A stretch of DNA of 64,000 nt, from contig DGHR01000003.1 of the NCBI GenBank assembly GCA_002392745.1, forward strand, positions 124,001 through 188,000. The letters run 5' to 3'. Position numbers and translations under genes: made by a program. The stretch comes from Bacteroidales bacterium UBA3843. GTDB taxonomy: Bacteria > Bacteroidota > Bacteroidia > Bacteroidales > Paludibacteraceae. The notes beneath the pieces are model-generated. The model searched no databases, was not told the DNA's origin, and saw only the letters and a program-made list of their open reading frames with translations. This document shows, in pieces, positions 45,636-54,172 of the stretch; the stretch's first letter is position 1; every line of letters starts with the position of its first letter.

Positions 45636-46553
45636 TTGAGAAAAATCAAATACATATTTATCCTTTTGTTTTGCATCTCTCATGCATTTCATTTCCATGC
45701 CAATGCTCAATTATTGTATGAAATCGGTGGCAACGGAAGCAAGCAAAAATCATTTGTATTAGCTACCAACCGACTGGTAGACATGCAGTTTATTGACACT
45801 ATTCCAAAAGTGTTTCAATGTTTTGGGAAATGTAATAAAGTCATTACCGAATTTACGATGCAAGACTATGAGGCACTCGCTGCACTGCGTCAAGCTGCCA
45901 TTCTGCCTGATTCAATTAAATTAGACAATTTTTACAACGACAGCGAATATCAGTTAATAGACAACTCTCTTCGTATCAATTTGGGGATGGGTTTAGACAA
46001 ACTCTGCAGAATGAAGCCTTCATATTTAACAGAAATGTTCCGTACAGAGTTGATGAAACAATGGCTGCATTACGACGAACAAAGATCTATGGAAAGTTTT
46101 TTTGAGTCTGTCGCAGCGGAACGTGACATACCAATTATAGGTCTGGACAATATTGGCGAAACAATGTACATGTTATTCGACAGAGAACCCTTTCATTGGC
46201 AATGCCAGGAACTACTTAAAGTGATAGAATACCCAGAAAACGAGGTAAAACAAGAACGTATATTACGCGAAATATACCTTAGCGGTCGTTTATCCGACTT
46301 GGCATACCAAGTAGAAGGACCTGATAATAATACCAGTATCTCCTATTCCGACTACAAGGTATATTGCCAACGTAATCAACAGTGGGTAAAACGCCTGAAA
46401 CCCTACTTGAGAGAAGGAGGATGTTTTATTACATTGAATGCCATCTATTTAGGCGGCGAAAAGGGACTTCTCCAACAATTACGGTCTGCCGGTTATCGTG
46501 TCAGACCGGTGAACAGAGGTCTTCAACAAAGAAAAAACAATATTACTCAATAA
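45636..46553 (+). CDS. TraB/GumN-family protein with degenerate active-site motifs
   Basis: This is a 305-residue exported protein with a signal peptide of about 25 residues ending NAQ. The opening LLYEIGGNGSKQKSFVLATN, then KVITEF, and the closing LRSAGYRVRPV align by eye with TraB/GumN (Tiki-like) proteins. In that family two GxxH motifs are thought to bind metal. Here the first reads ATNR and the second NAIY, so both His and both Gly are lost. I infer a pseudoenzyme, perhaps structural or ligand-binding. The start is TTG at 45636; no ATG would include the signal peptide. Confidence 0.72.
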   Translation: MRKIKYIFILLFCISHAFHFHANAQLLYEIGGNGSKQKSFVLATNRLVDMQFIDTIPKVFQCFGKCNKVITEFTMQDYEALAALRQAAILPDSIKLDNFYNDSEYQLIDNSLRINLGMGLDKLCRMKPSYLTEMFRTELMKQWLHYDEQRSMESFFESVAAERDIPIIGLDNIGETMYMLFDREPFHWQCQELLKVIEYPENEVKQERILREIYLSGRLSDLAYQVEGPDNNTSISYSDYKVYCQRNQQWVKRLKPYLREGGCFITLNAIYLGGEKGLLQQLRSAGYRVRPVNRGLQQRKNNITQ

Positions 46554-46566
46554 AAAAAACACTACA

Positions 46567-47157
46567 ATGAAACATGTAATTGAAATTGCCGCAAAGGCAA
46601 AAATGTCCCAATGGATTGTATGCGCAATGCTACTGATTTCAAGTATGCCTATGAATGCAGCTCAAGGCAAATTCATCCACGTAGACAACACTACGTCCAA
46701 GAATTTGAAACCACAATTGGCCTTCAACCAGGAGCGCGAGAACGGTCAGGATGTCACGACCTTTCTATTATGGACTGTGAACGTAAATGCATACAATGAA
46801 TTTACGGATGCCTCCCGTCTGTTATTCCGTTTTGCAGATGGCACCACCGCCCGTCTAATGCGTGTACCGGGTTCTGAGGTGCAAAAAGACAAATTCAACA
46901 CAAAAAACGGCCGTGCAACCATTTCTTACTACAAGACTATCACTCAATACCAAGTGACACCAGAAATCATAGAGAAACTGGAGAATAATATTGCGATAAT
47001 CAAAGTACGTGTGGTATACAAAGAAAATGATGCAAAAGACTATGATATCGCAGAAAGTTACCAAGAGAAAATGGCAAGTGACTTGCTCCGCTCTTATCAA
47101 GAAGCCAGTCTAAAGAACCGTCAGAGTACGACCGATTTGAGCGATGAGGATTTCTAA
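46567..47157 (+). CDS. Exported protein of unknown function
   Basis: I do not recognise this 196-residue protein. It has a hydrophobic signal region (about 15-32, IVCAMLLISSMPMNAAQG), then a single beta-rich domain (TFLLWTVNVNAYNEF, LLFRFADGTTARL, IAIIKVRVVYKE) and a charged C-terminal tail ending DLSDEDF. It overlaps the following amidase-like gene by 14 bases and follows the TraB/GumN-like gene by 13, suggesting joint expression. A periplasmic adaptor is possible but unproven. Confidence 0.65.
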   Translation: MKHVIEIAAKAKMSQWIVCAMLLISSMPMNAAQGKFIHVDNTTSKNLKPQLAFNQERENGQDVTTFLLWTVNVNAYNEFTDASRLLFRFADGTTARLMRVPGSEVQKDKFNTKNGRATISYYKTITQYQVTPEIIEKLENNIAIIKVRVVYKENDAKDYDIAESYQEKMASDLLRSYQEASLKNRQSTTDLSDEDF

Positions 47158-49378
47158 TTTCTCAAAAATAATCGCAATCATCCTGTGTTTATCAGGTTTC
47201 ATTCCGGCAGAAGCATCTATCGGGGTGCGTGAATTGGGTGATTCGCTGATGGCATATACCGGATTTTCACGAATCTGGTCTCCGGCTGTACATGTAAAAA
47301 AACTACGTGTCAACAACAAATCCATTGCAGTATACACAAATGCCACATTAGGCTGCTACAGATGGACTCCTGCAACTGTTGCCGAGTTGGAGCGCAAAGT
47401 CAGCGAATGGATATTGGGGACAGAAGATGGCAATGTCCGCATATACAGCAATCAATATGAATTGAACGATTTGATTACTGATTGCGCGAAAGGAATCGGT
47501 CCGGACACACGCAAAAAAGACCTGACCGACAGAAACATTGCCCTATGGTCAAGCCATGGTATGTATTACAACCATGCCCGTGATGAATGGATCTGGCAAC
47601 GTGCCACTTTATGGACAACCGTAGAGGACTTGTACAGTCAAGAATATGTACGATTGTTACGTAAGATGCTGGAAAATGCCGGAGCAACCATTTATATGCC
47701 AAGAGCCGGTCTGGAGCATAATGACATAGGAAAATCCGGCATGCCGAGATGGTGTGAGGGCGCGCGTTATTGGCTGCAACACAGCGGAGTGTCCTCCTCA
47801 ATATGGAGTCTCTATGAGGATGACGACTACCGAGACGACATGAAAAGTCGTCCAACGTGGGTCAATTCTCTGGATGCGCCTATTGATTTATGCCTTGCAT
47901 TGCATACTGACGGCATAGACAGCAATGATGACACCACAACAATCGGCACACTATGTATCTATACTGCTCATGATGAAAACGGACACAAAACTTTGCGCGA
48001 TGGACGTGACCGACATACCGTAAACAGAAATTTGGGAGATTGGATACAAACCCAAATTACCAATGACTTGCGTCACATTGCTCCGGGATGGACACGCAGA
48101 CAACTCAAGGAAGCCAACTACTGCGAGTCGCGCGTACCGGTTGTGCCCAGTGTTCTGCTTGAATTAGTCAGCCATAAAAATATGGCAGATATGCGCTACG
48201 GATTAGACCCGCGTTTCCGAATGACCGCAGCCCGTGCCATATACAAAGGAATACTGCGTTACCTGAATGGCAAATCCGCAGTTGTACAACCATTGCCCGT
48301 AAAACAAATCTCCATAGATACCACCGGTATAATCCGTTGGCAAGCAGAACAGGATCCGATAGAACAGAGTGCCAAGCCTACCTACTATATGGTATATGTG
48401 CAGGAAAACAACGGAGATTGGGATGTAACACAAGTAAACAAGAAAACTCAAACAAGAATAGAGATAAAAAAGGGAGTTCAATACAACTGTTATGTAGTCG
48501 CCGGCAATGAAGGAGGATTGAGTTTCCCCAGTCCTGTTGTCAGCACTTATATCAGCGACCGAGAGAACTCCCCTACGGCCCTCATCATAGACGGTTTTGA
48601 TGATGTATACGGCCCCGAATGGTTTGCCGATTCCACCTATGCAGGAATCGTTCCCGGAAGTTATGCCTGTGAGGACCAATTCAGTTGCGCATACATCGGG
48701 CAACAATGGGACTATGCCCGTAACAGTCGCTGGAGCAATGATGATAATTGCGGCTGGGGTTCGTGCTATCGAGACCATGCCGGCGAATTGACCATCGGTA
48801 ACACTCATGATTACAGTGTTCAGCATGGCCGCGTTCTACGCCGGATGCATATCAGTTATGCTTCCGGGACCGCCCCAATACCCCGGATAGACAGTGCCTA
48901 CTCCTTTGTTGATTATATCTGCGGCAGACAAAGACAACCTCTGGATACAACAAGCCAAATACAGCTGGCATCCTATCTGTCTAACGGCGGGCGCTTGTTG
49001 CTCAGCAGCGACCATCTGAGTGCAATAGACCCAACATGGTTGAAAGCGAACCTGCATATGAGTTATCATGCCGCTCATGCCACTCGCTCAGGACGCATAA
49101 CAAGTCCGTTTCACCGCTTATACCAAATCATGTTGGAGCCCAATACAGAACAATTGTTCAGTCCGTCTCCCGAAGGAGTAAAGCCCGAAGGAGACAGAGC
49201 CAAACGAATGGCAGAATACCAAGATATGCGATGCGGTGCAGCCGTAGGTTGGGAAGCATCGAAGGCAGAAAATGGCTCCAGAAGCGGCAAGACCCTTGTA
49301 TGGGGATTTCCATTAGAGGCCGCCATGGAATTTGACAAAATATACCGCCGCTCCATAGAATGGCTGATTACAGAATAA
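47144..49378 (+). CDS. N-acetylmuramoyl-L-alanine amidase-like exported protein
   Basis: This is a 744-residue protein with a signal sequence (about 1-25). The N-terminal half resembles a diverged amidase_3 fold: IALWSSHGMYYN (first His), DLCLALHTDGIDS (second His) and LLELVSHKNMADMRY (late Glu block), with the intervening EWIWQRATLWTTVEDLYSQ seen in Bacteroidota proteins sometimes labelled xanthan lyase. A fibronectin III-like domain follows at about 390-470 (TYYMVYVQENNGDWDVTQV), then a large C-terminal domain with ALIIDGFDDVYGPEWF. It probably cuts or binds cell wall or a glycan. The metal ligands look present, but activity is not assured. Confidence 0.68.
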   Translation: MRISNFSKIIAIILCLSGFIPAEASIGVRELGDSLMAYTGFSRIWSPAVHVKKLRVNNKSIAVYTNATLGCYRWTPATVAELERKVSEWILGTEDGNVRIYSNQYELNDLITDCAKGIGPDTRKKDLTDRNIALWSSHGMYYNHARDEWIWQRATLWTTVEDLYSQEYVRLLRKMLENAGATIYMPRAGLEHNDIGKSGMPRWCEGARYWLQHSGVSSSIWSLYEDDDYRDDMKSRPTWVNSLDAPIDLCLALHTDGIDSNDDTTTIGTLCIYTAHDENGHKTLRDGRDRHTVNRNLGDWIQTQITNDLRHIAPGWTRRQLKEANYCESRVPVVPSVLLELVSHKNMADMRYGLDPRFRMTAARAIYKGILRYLNGKSAVVQPLPVKQISIDTTGIIRWQAEQDPIEQSAKPTYYMVYVQENNGDWDVTQVNKKTQTRIEIKKGVQYNCYVVAGNEGGLSFPSPVVSTYISDRENSPTALIIDGFDDVYGPEWFADSTYAGIVPGSYACEDQFSCAYIGQQWDYARNSRWSNDDNCGWGSCYRDHAGELTIGNTHDYSVQHGRVLRRMHISYASGTAPIPRIDSAYSFVDYICGRQRQPLDTTSQIQLASYLSNGGRLLLSSDHLSAIDPTWLKANLHMSYHAAHATRSGRITSPFHRLYQIMLEPNTEQLFSPSPEGVKPEGDRAKRMAEYQDMRCGAAVGWEASKAENGSRSGKTLVWGFPLEAAMEFDKIYRRSIEWLITE

Positions 49379-49386
49379 CATACACT

Positions 49387-50811
49387 ATGAAAAAGAAAAA
49401 TTTACCCATATACGAAAATATCACAATTACAGGCGTAGCAGCAGAAGGAAAAGCACTTGTACGCATCAACGACATAGTTACCTTTGTACCCAATTGCGTA
49501 CCGGGCGATATAGTAGATTTGCAAATAAGCAAAAAGAAACATAGTTATATGGAAGCACGTGTGATCCGCATCGTGCAACCCTCCCCCATGCGCAGCGAAG
49601 CCCGGTGCAAGCATTTCGGAACATGCGGCGGCTGCAAGTGGCAAATCCTGCCATACAGCGAACAACTGAAATACAAACAACAACAAATCAACGACAACCT
49701 GACACGTATCGGTAAAATCGAATTGCCGGAAATCAGTCCCATTCTTGGCAGCAAGAAAATCTATGAATACCGCAACAAATTAGAGTTCACATGCGCAGAC
49801 AGGAAATGGCTACCATGGGAAGAAATCGAAGCTGCCGGAGGTCTTGACCAAATCGACAGTTCATATGGATTGGGATTTCATATTCCAAACTGCTTTGACA
49901 AAGTACTGGATATAGAAGAATGCCACCTGATGCCCGAAATAAACAACCGCATCCGCAACGGTGTACGCAAATACGCCCGTGAACACGGACTATCCTTCTA
50001 TAACGAGCATACGCACCAAGGCCAAGTACGCACATTAATCCTACGCAACAACCACAAAGGGGAATTGATGCTGATTGTCTCTTTTGGCGAAAAGATTGAT
50101 GATGCGTGCAAAGGATTGTTGGAATGGCTACACCATGAGTTTCCAGAGATAATCTCATTACTCTATGTAGAAAATCTCAAATACAATGACACCATTGGTG
50201 ATTTAGACGTGAAAGTATATTCCGGTCAGGACTATATCATAGAAGAGATGGACGGCCTGCAGTTCAAAGTAGGTCCGAAATCATTCTATCAAACCAATAC
50301 CGAGCAAGCATTCGAGCTCTACAAAACAGCCCGAAGTTTTGCAGAATTGCACGGAGAAGAATTGGTATATGATCTCTATACCGGCACCGGCACCATAGCA
50401 AATTTCGTAGCCAGAGAAGCCAAACGAGTCATCGGAATAGAATATGTTCCGGAAGCCATAGAAGACGCGAAAATCAATTCGAATATCAACAATATCCTCA
50501 ATACAACATTCTTCGCAGGGGATATGAAGGATATATTAAATGATTCGTTTGTCGAGAAATACGGTCGTCCGGATGTAATAATCACAGATCCTCCCCGCGC
50601 CGGAATGCATGAAGACGTAGTGAATGTTATTCTGAACGCCGAGCCCAAGCGTATTGTATATGTCAGTTGTAACCCAGCGACACAAGCACGCGACTTACAA
50701 CTATTAGACAAAAAATACAAAGTAACCAAAGTGCAACCTGTAGACATGTTTCCACACACCCAACATGTGGAGAATGTTGTACAATTGGATTTAAAGAATG
50801 AGAATGCATGA
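49387..50811 (+). CDS. rlmD: 23S rRNA (uracil-C5)-methyltransferase, RlmD/RumA family
   Basis: This SAM-dependent enzyme methylates U1939-type sites in 23S rRNA. The protein of about 474 residues has an N-terminal TRAM domain (about 5-65), a [4Fe-4S] Cys cluster (CKHFGTCGGCKW), and a methyltransferase domain with FYQTN, DLYTGTGTIANFVA, ITDPPRAGMHEDV and the catalytic Cys in YVSCNPATQARDL. The ATG at 49387 (MKKKNLPIYEN) is preferred to one at 49360, which would overlap the upstream gene. The stop overlaps the next gene by four bases. Confidence 0.92.
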   Translation: MKKKNLPIYENITITGVAAEGKALVRINDIVTFVPNCVPGDIVDLQISKKKHSYMEARVIRIVQPSPMRSEARCKHFGTCGGCKWQILPYSEQLKYKQQQINDNLTRIGKIELPEISPILGSKKIYEYRNKLEFTCADRKWLPWEEIEAAGGLDQIDSSYGLGFHIPNCFDKVLDIEECHLMPEINNRIRNGVRKYAREHGLSFYNEHTHQGQVRTLILRNNHKGELMLIVSFGEKIDDACKGLLEWLHHEFPEIISLLYVENLKYNDTIGDLDVKVYSGQDYIIEEMDGLQFKVGPKSFYQTNTEQAFELYKTARSFAELHGEELVYDLYTGTGTIANFVAREAKRVIGIEYVPEAIEDAKINSNINNILNTTFFAGDMKDILNDSFVEKYGRPDVIITDPPRAGMHEDVVNVILNAEPKRIVYVSCNPATQARDLQLLDKKYKVTKVQPVDMFPHTQHVENVVQLDLKNENA

Positions 50812-52223
50812 CTGAGTTATTGATTATACTACATATTTTCTTTGTATCGTTTCTGGACAAACCGGAGAAAAGTGAACCTGCGCTATCTCCCCGAGCAATA
50901 GAGCAGCGCCAGAAATGGGCCATCACAACTGATGAGTTGGATTATCCCGTGAGCAAAACATATGTGGACAGTCTGGCCAAGATGGGTGCAAAAATACATC
51001 ATACAAGCCGCTGGATGAACGGAGCGACCGTAGAGATGAATGAAACATTGGCCGCCAAGGTCTCCACACTCGGATTTGTCACACATGTAGAAACGACACG
51101 CGACAACAGCGCACCGCGGTTTTTACCCAAACTCAAACGCCATTTCTTAGAAAGTACCCAAGAAGCAACAGAAAATTTAACCCATGACCAATTGGCGCTA
51201 TATAATCTTCTCCCGCTTCACGAAGCAGGATTTAGAGGACAAGGCATTCTAATGGCAGTATGCGACGGAGGATTTTACAAGGCCAACACCATGAGTTGCT
51301 TTCGCCAAAACGAATTAGAACTGGGGCACTATGATTTCACCGACGATGAAGATGATTTCTATGGTCCGACAGGAAGTCACGGGACTATGTGCCTAAGCGT
51401 CATCAGCGGTTCGCAAGACAATTATACGGGAGCAGCAGAGCAAGCCCAATACTACCTGATGCGAAGCGAAGAGGTAGAAACCGAGTCGTACAAAGAAATG
51501 GATAATTTGGTAGTAGCATTAGAGACTGCCGATTCATTAGGAGTCAATGTATTCTCTGTTTCACTCGGTTATGCCCTGTTTGACAACTACAGCTGGGACC
51601 TGAGTCATGAAGACTTAAACGGTGTGTCCACACGTGTCAGCCGCGCAGCCACAATAGCCGCTCGCAAAGGAATGCTGGTATGTGCAGCAGCAGGCAACGA
51701 AGGCAATGACGAATGGTTAAAAATCAGTGTCCCCGCAGACGCAGACAGCATACTAACAGTCGGCGCAGTTACAACCGGCGGACAAATCGGCGGATTCTCC
51801 AGCTATGGTCCAAGTGCAGACGGACGTATCAAACCAGAAGTGTGTGCTGTAGGTGTATCTGCGATAACAATTTCGCCGAACGAGATTATCACCCAAGCCA
51901 ACGGAACCAGTTTTTCCACTCCTTTATTAGCAGGACTGGCTGCGACACTATGGTCCGCTCTACCGAGTGAAAATGCCATGCAGATACGAGAACGTATCAT
52001 CCGCTCCGCCAACCGCTACCAAAATCCCGATCTGAATCAATATGGCTATGGAATTCCCGATGCATGGAAGGCTTACACCATGTATGCAGAAGGCATAGAA
52101 ACGCCTCCGGCAACAAACGATTCAGAAATCCGTAAAGTCCTGAATGGCAATCAAATACATATTATCCGTCACGGGCATGTATACAATTTAACCGGCCAAT
52201 TAATTTACAGTCCTGTCCAATAA
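50808..52223 (+). CDS. S8 subtilisin-like serine protease
   Basis: This is a 471-residue protease with a short hydrophobic N-terminus, a propeptide-like region (about 20-120) and the S8 catalytic domain. The triad is visible: Asp in MAVCDGGFY, His in GSHGTMCLS and Ser in GTSFSTPLLAG. The oxyanion Asn is in CAAAGNEGND. The end, HVYNLTGQLIYSPVQ, recalls a shortened C-terminal sorting segment like that on the 19268-20716 protein. It is likely exported. Its start overlaps rlmD (ATGA), although the two functions seem unrelated. Confidence 0.88.
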   Translation: MTELLIILHIFFVSFLDKPEKSEPALSPRAIEQRQKWAITTDELDYPVSKTYVDSLAKMGAKIHHTSRWMNGATVEMNETLAAKVSTLGFVTHVETTRDNSAPRFLPKLKRHFLESTQEATENLTHDQLALYNLLPLHEAGFRGQGILMAVCDGGFYKANTMSCFRQNELELGHYDFTDDEDDFYGPTGSHGTMCLSVISGSQDNYTGAAEQAQYYLMRSEEVETESYKEMDNLVVALETADSLGVNVFSVSLGYALFDNYSWDLSHEDLNGVSTRVSRAATIAARKGMLVCAAAGNEGNDEWLKISVPADADSILTVGAVTTGGQIGGFSSYGPSADGRIKPEVCAVGVSAITISPNEIITQANGTSFSTPLLAGLAATLWSALPSENAMQIRERIIRSANRYQNPDLNQYGYGIPDAWKAYTMYAEGIETPPATNDSEIRKVLNGNQIHIIRHGHVYNLTGQLIYSPVQ

Positions 52224-52253
52224 TAACGACAATCGAACTGTAACACGATAAAA

Positions 52254-52297
52254 GTACGATAAGAGTCCGATAAAAGTACGATAAGAGTCCGATAAAG
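52254..52297 (+). repeat. 11-bp tandem repeat array, nnnCGATAARA type (second copy)
   Basis: There are two 22-base units, each of two 11-base halves: GTACGATAAGA, GTCCGATAAAA, GTACGATAAGA, GTCCGATAAAG. It matches the array at 24098-24141 except for one or two positions per unit. It lies 30 bases after the subtilase gene. Confidence 0.85.
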
Positions 52298-52342
52298 TGT
52301 TTTCACGATATAAAAAGCAGGAGATTTAGTAAAATAAAAAAA

Positions 52343-52439
52343 GGGTAAGCTAACTACATCGCACCGCTACAACCTCCTACCCTTGCTTCGGTCAAGACCT
52401 GGGGGAGTTCAGAGGGAGCTGGTCGTGTAGGACTTACCC
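52343..52439 (-). ncRNA. ffs: Signal recognition particle RNA (small bacterial type)
   Basis: This is a RNA of about 97 nt on the minus strand. The ends pair as GGGTAAG with CTTACCC, then CTACA with TGTAG, and the inner helix pairs CTCC and CCC with GGG and GGAG. The tip reads CAGGTCTTGACCGAAGCA, which aligns position for position with the universal SRP domain IV sequence CAGGTCCGGAAGGAAGCA. The 5' CAGGTC and 3' GAAGCA are conserved; the loop between differs. Seven T follow the 3' stem on the minus strand, giving a terminator. A perfect promoter precedes it. It binds Ffh for membrane targeting. A 5' extension of some 10 nt is possible. Confidence 0.85.
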
Positions 52440-52458
52440 TATGCTTCAAAAGCGAGTG

Positions 52459-52490
52459 CAAAGGTACAACTTTTTTTTGACATCTCCAAA
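52459..52490 (-). promoter_or_regulatory. Promoter of the SRP RNA gene
   Basis: On the minus strand TTTG (52487-52490), 20 bases, then TACCTTTG (52459-52466). This fits the Bacteroidota consensus and places the RNA start about 10 bases before the first paired base. Confidence 0.85.
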
Positions 52491-52523
52491 TATTTTTACA
52501 TAAAATATAATCAAATTCACAAC

Positions 52524-52544
52524 TATATATACAAAGTATATATA
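52524..52544. repeat. AT-rich palindrome upstream of the helicase gene
   Basis: Perfect 9-base arms (52524-52532 and 52536-52544, TATATATAC and its complement) flank AAA. It may be an operator or simply AT-rich sequence. Confidence 0.5.
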
Positions 52545-52627
52545 AAGCCTGCCTGGATACGATATTACCTCGTAATTATTACGACCCGCATCAACGACTC
52601 TCCTATATACACTATTCGAGCCCAAAC

Positions 52628-54037
52628 ATGTTAGAAGATTTCATCATAGGACGCATCGAAGCAGAATTACCCTTTACTCCAAATGAAGAGAAGACCGGTC
52701 TACTAAGGGAACTTGGTCATTTTCTGGTATCATCCGAAGAGCGGAAGGCCTTTATTCTGCGCGGCTATGCAGGAACCGGCAAGACGAGTGTAATGAGTGC
52801 ATTAGTACGCGCATTAGCCGGATTGAAACAAGCATGTGTACTTTTAGCCCCCACCGGACGTGCTGCAAAAGTATTGAGCCGGTATTCAGGCGCTCCGGCA
52901 TATACCATACACAAATATATCTATCGGCAAAACCAATTGGGCCAAGAACTATACTCGTTGAGCGACAATCTGCACAAACGCACTCTGTTCATCGTAGACG
53001 AAGCCTCAATGTTATCCGGCCAGCGCGACAACGGAACTTTCGGAAGCGGCTGTCTGTTAGACGATTTAGTAAAATATGTATACAGCGGCCAACAATGCAG
53101 TCTACTATTAGTAGGAGACGATGCCCAATTGCCCCCTGTCGGCAGTACGGACAGTCCCGCTTTGAACGCTTCGTACATGAGTCTCACTTACCAATTATCG
53201 GTAACACATTTTCAATTGACCCAAGTAGCGCGCCAGGCGCTGGATTCAGGCATATTACGCAATGCCACCCATCTGCGCGAAATGTTGTCAGAACGCCCTA
53301 TTCCCCCCGCTGAAATGCTGAAGTTGGAGGAATGCGGAGACATCATCCGTCTGAAAGGTGCAGACGTAGTAGAACAATTAGAACAAAGCCAACGCGAAGT
53401 AGGACAAGAAGAAATACTGATCATCACGCGCAGCAACAAGATGACCAACCTATACAACCAAGGTGTTCGCGCGCGAATCCTATGGAAAGAAGACGAATTG
53501 TCCAATGGCGACCGTATCATGATTAGCAAAAACAATTATTACTGGACAAAAGAATACGATGGTATAGAATTTCTTGCCAATGGTAACATGTTGGAAGTCA
53601 AACGTCTATACAACCATCATGAGATGTACGGCTTTCATTTCGCCAACGCAGAATTGCGCGCAATAGATTACGATTGGGAGATAGACGCGATGGTATGGTT
53701 AGACACCCTGACAACAGAAACTCCGGAAGCCAATTATACATTACAAAAAGAGCTTTTTACACTGATAGCGGAAGATTATCCCGAGATACGCAATAAAAAG
53801 GAGTTGGTAAAAAAAATATACGAATCCCCCTATTACAATGCACTTCAGATTCGTTTTGCATACGCAGTCACATGCCATAAAGCACAAGGCGGACAATGGA
53901 AACACGTATATATCGACCCCGGCAACATAACAGAAGACGCAGAACGGATGAGCGCCAATACAGAACGCTATGAATATCTGCGGTGGCTGTACACCGCAAC
54001 CACCCGTGCCACCGAACGAATTTATCTATTGCGCTAA
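52628..54037 (+). CDS. RecD-like SF1 helicase/AAA ATPase
   Basis: This is a 469-residue DNA helicase of the RecD/Dda type. Walker A is RGYAGTGKTSVMSAL near residue 45, with LLAPTGRAAKVLSRY (motif Ia), FIVDEASMLS (Walker B) and LVGDDAQLPPVG (motif III). The C-terminal UvrD_C_2 block is FAYAVTCHKAQGGQWKHVYI, followed by LYTATTRATERIYLL. It lacks the long N-terminal domain of RecD2 and no recB/recC genes are nearby, so it probably acts alone in DNA repair or replication. Confidence 0.87.
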   Translation: MLEDFIIGRIEAELPFTPNEEKTGLLRELGHFLVSSEERKAFILRGYAGTGKTSVMSALVRALAGLKQACVLLAPTGRAAKVLSRYSGAPAYTIHKYIYRQNQLGQELYSLSDNLHKRTLFIVDEASMLSGQRDNGTFGSGCLLDDLVKYVYSGQQCSLLLVGDDAQLPPVGSTDSPALNASYMSLTYQLSVTHFQLTQVARQALDSGILRNATHLREMLSERPIPPAEMLKLEECGDIIRLKGADVVEQLEQSQREVGQEEILIITRSNKMTNLYNQGVRARILWKEDELSNGDRIMISKNNYYWTKEYDGIEFLANGNMLEVKRLYNHHEMYGFHFANAELRAIDYDWEIDAMVWLDTLTTETPEANYTLQKELFTLIAEDYPEIRNKKELVKKIYESPYYNALQIRFAYAVTCHKAQGGQWKHVYIDPGNITEDAERMSANTERYEYLRWLYTATTRATERIYLLR

Positions 54038-54063
54038 TAAAAACAGAAATTTATGCAATAAAA

Positions 54064-54095
54064 TTTGCATATATACAAAATTTTTAGTAATTTTG
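54064..54095 (+). promoter_or_regulatory. Promoter of the 625-residue lipoprotein operon
   Basis: TTTG (54064-54067), 20 bases, then TAATTTTG (54088-54095). The -33 box is embedded in AATAAAATTTGCATATAT, the same 18 bases as at the cdsA promoter. The ATG is at 54173. Confidence 0.75.
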
Positions 54096-54172
54096 CTGCG
54101 TGAAATATCGGGCATTCGTTTTCGATACTACAAATACGACAATCATAACAAACAATCATAACTTATAACACA

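Larger units (their letters stand above)
52224..52627. other. 404-base intergenic region holding repeats and the SRP RNA gene
   Basis: From left to right this holds a 22-base repeat pair (52254-52297), a poly-T terminator tract read on the minus strand (52331-52342), the minus-strand SRP RNA gene (52343-52439) with its promoter (52459-52490), and an AT-rich palindrome (52524-52544) before the helicase gene. No clear plus-strand promoter for the helicase gene is seen. Confidence 0.75.
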
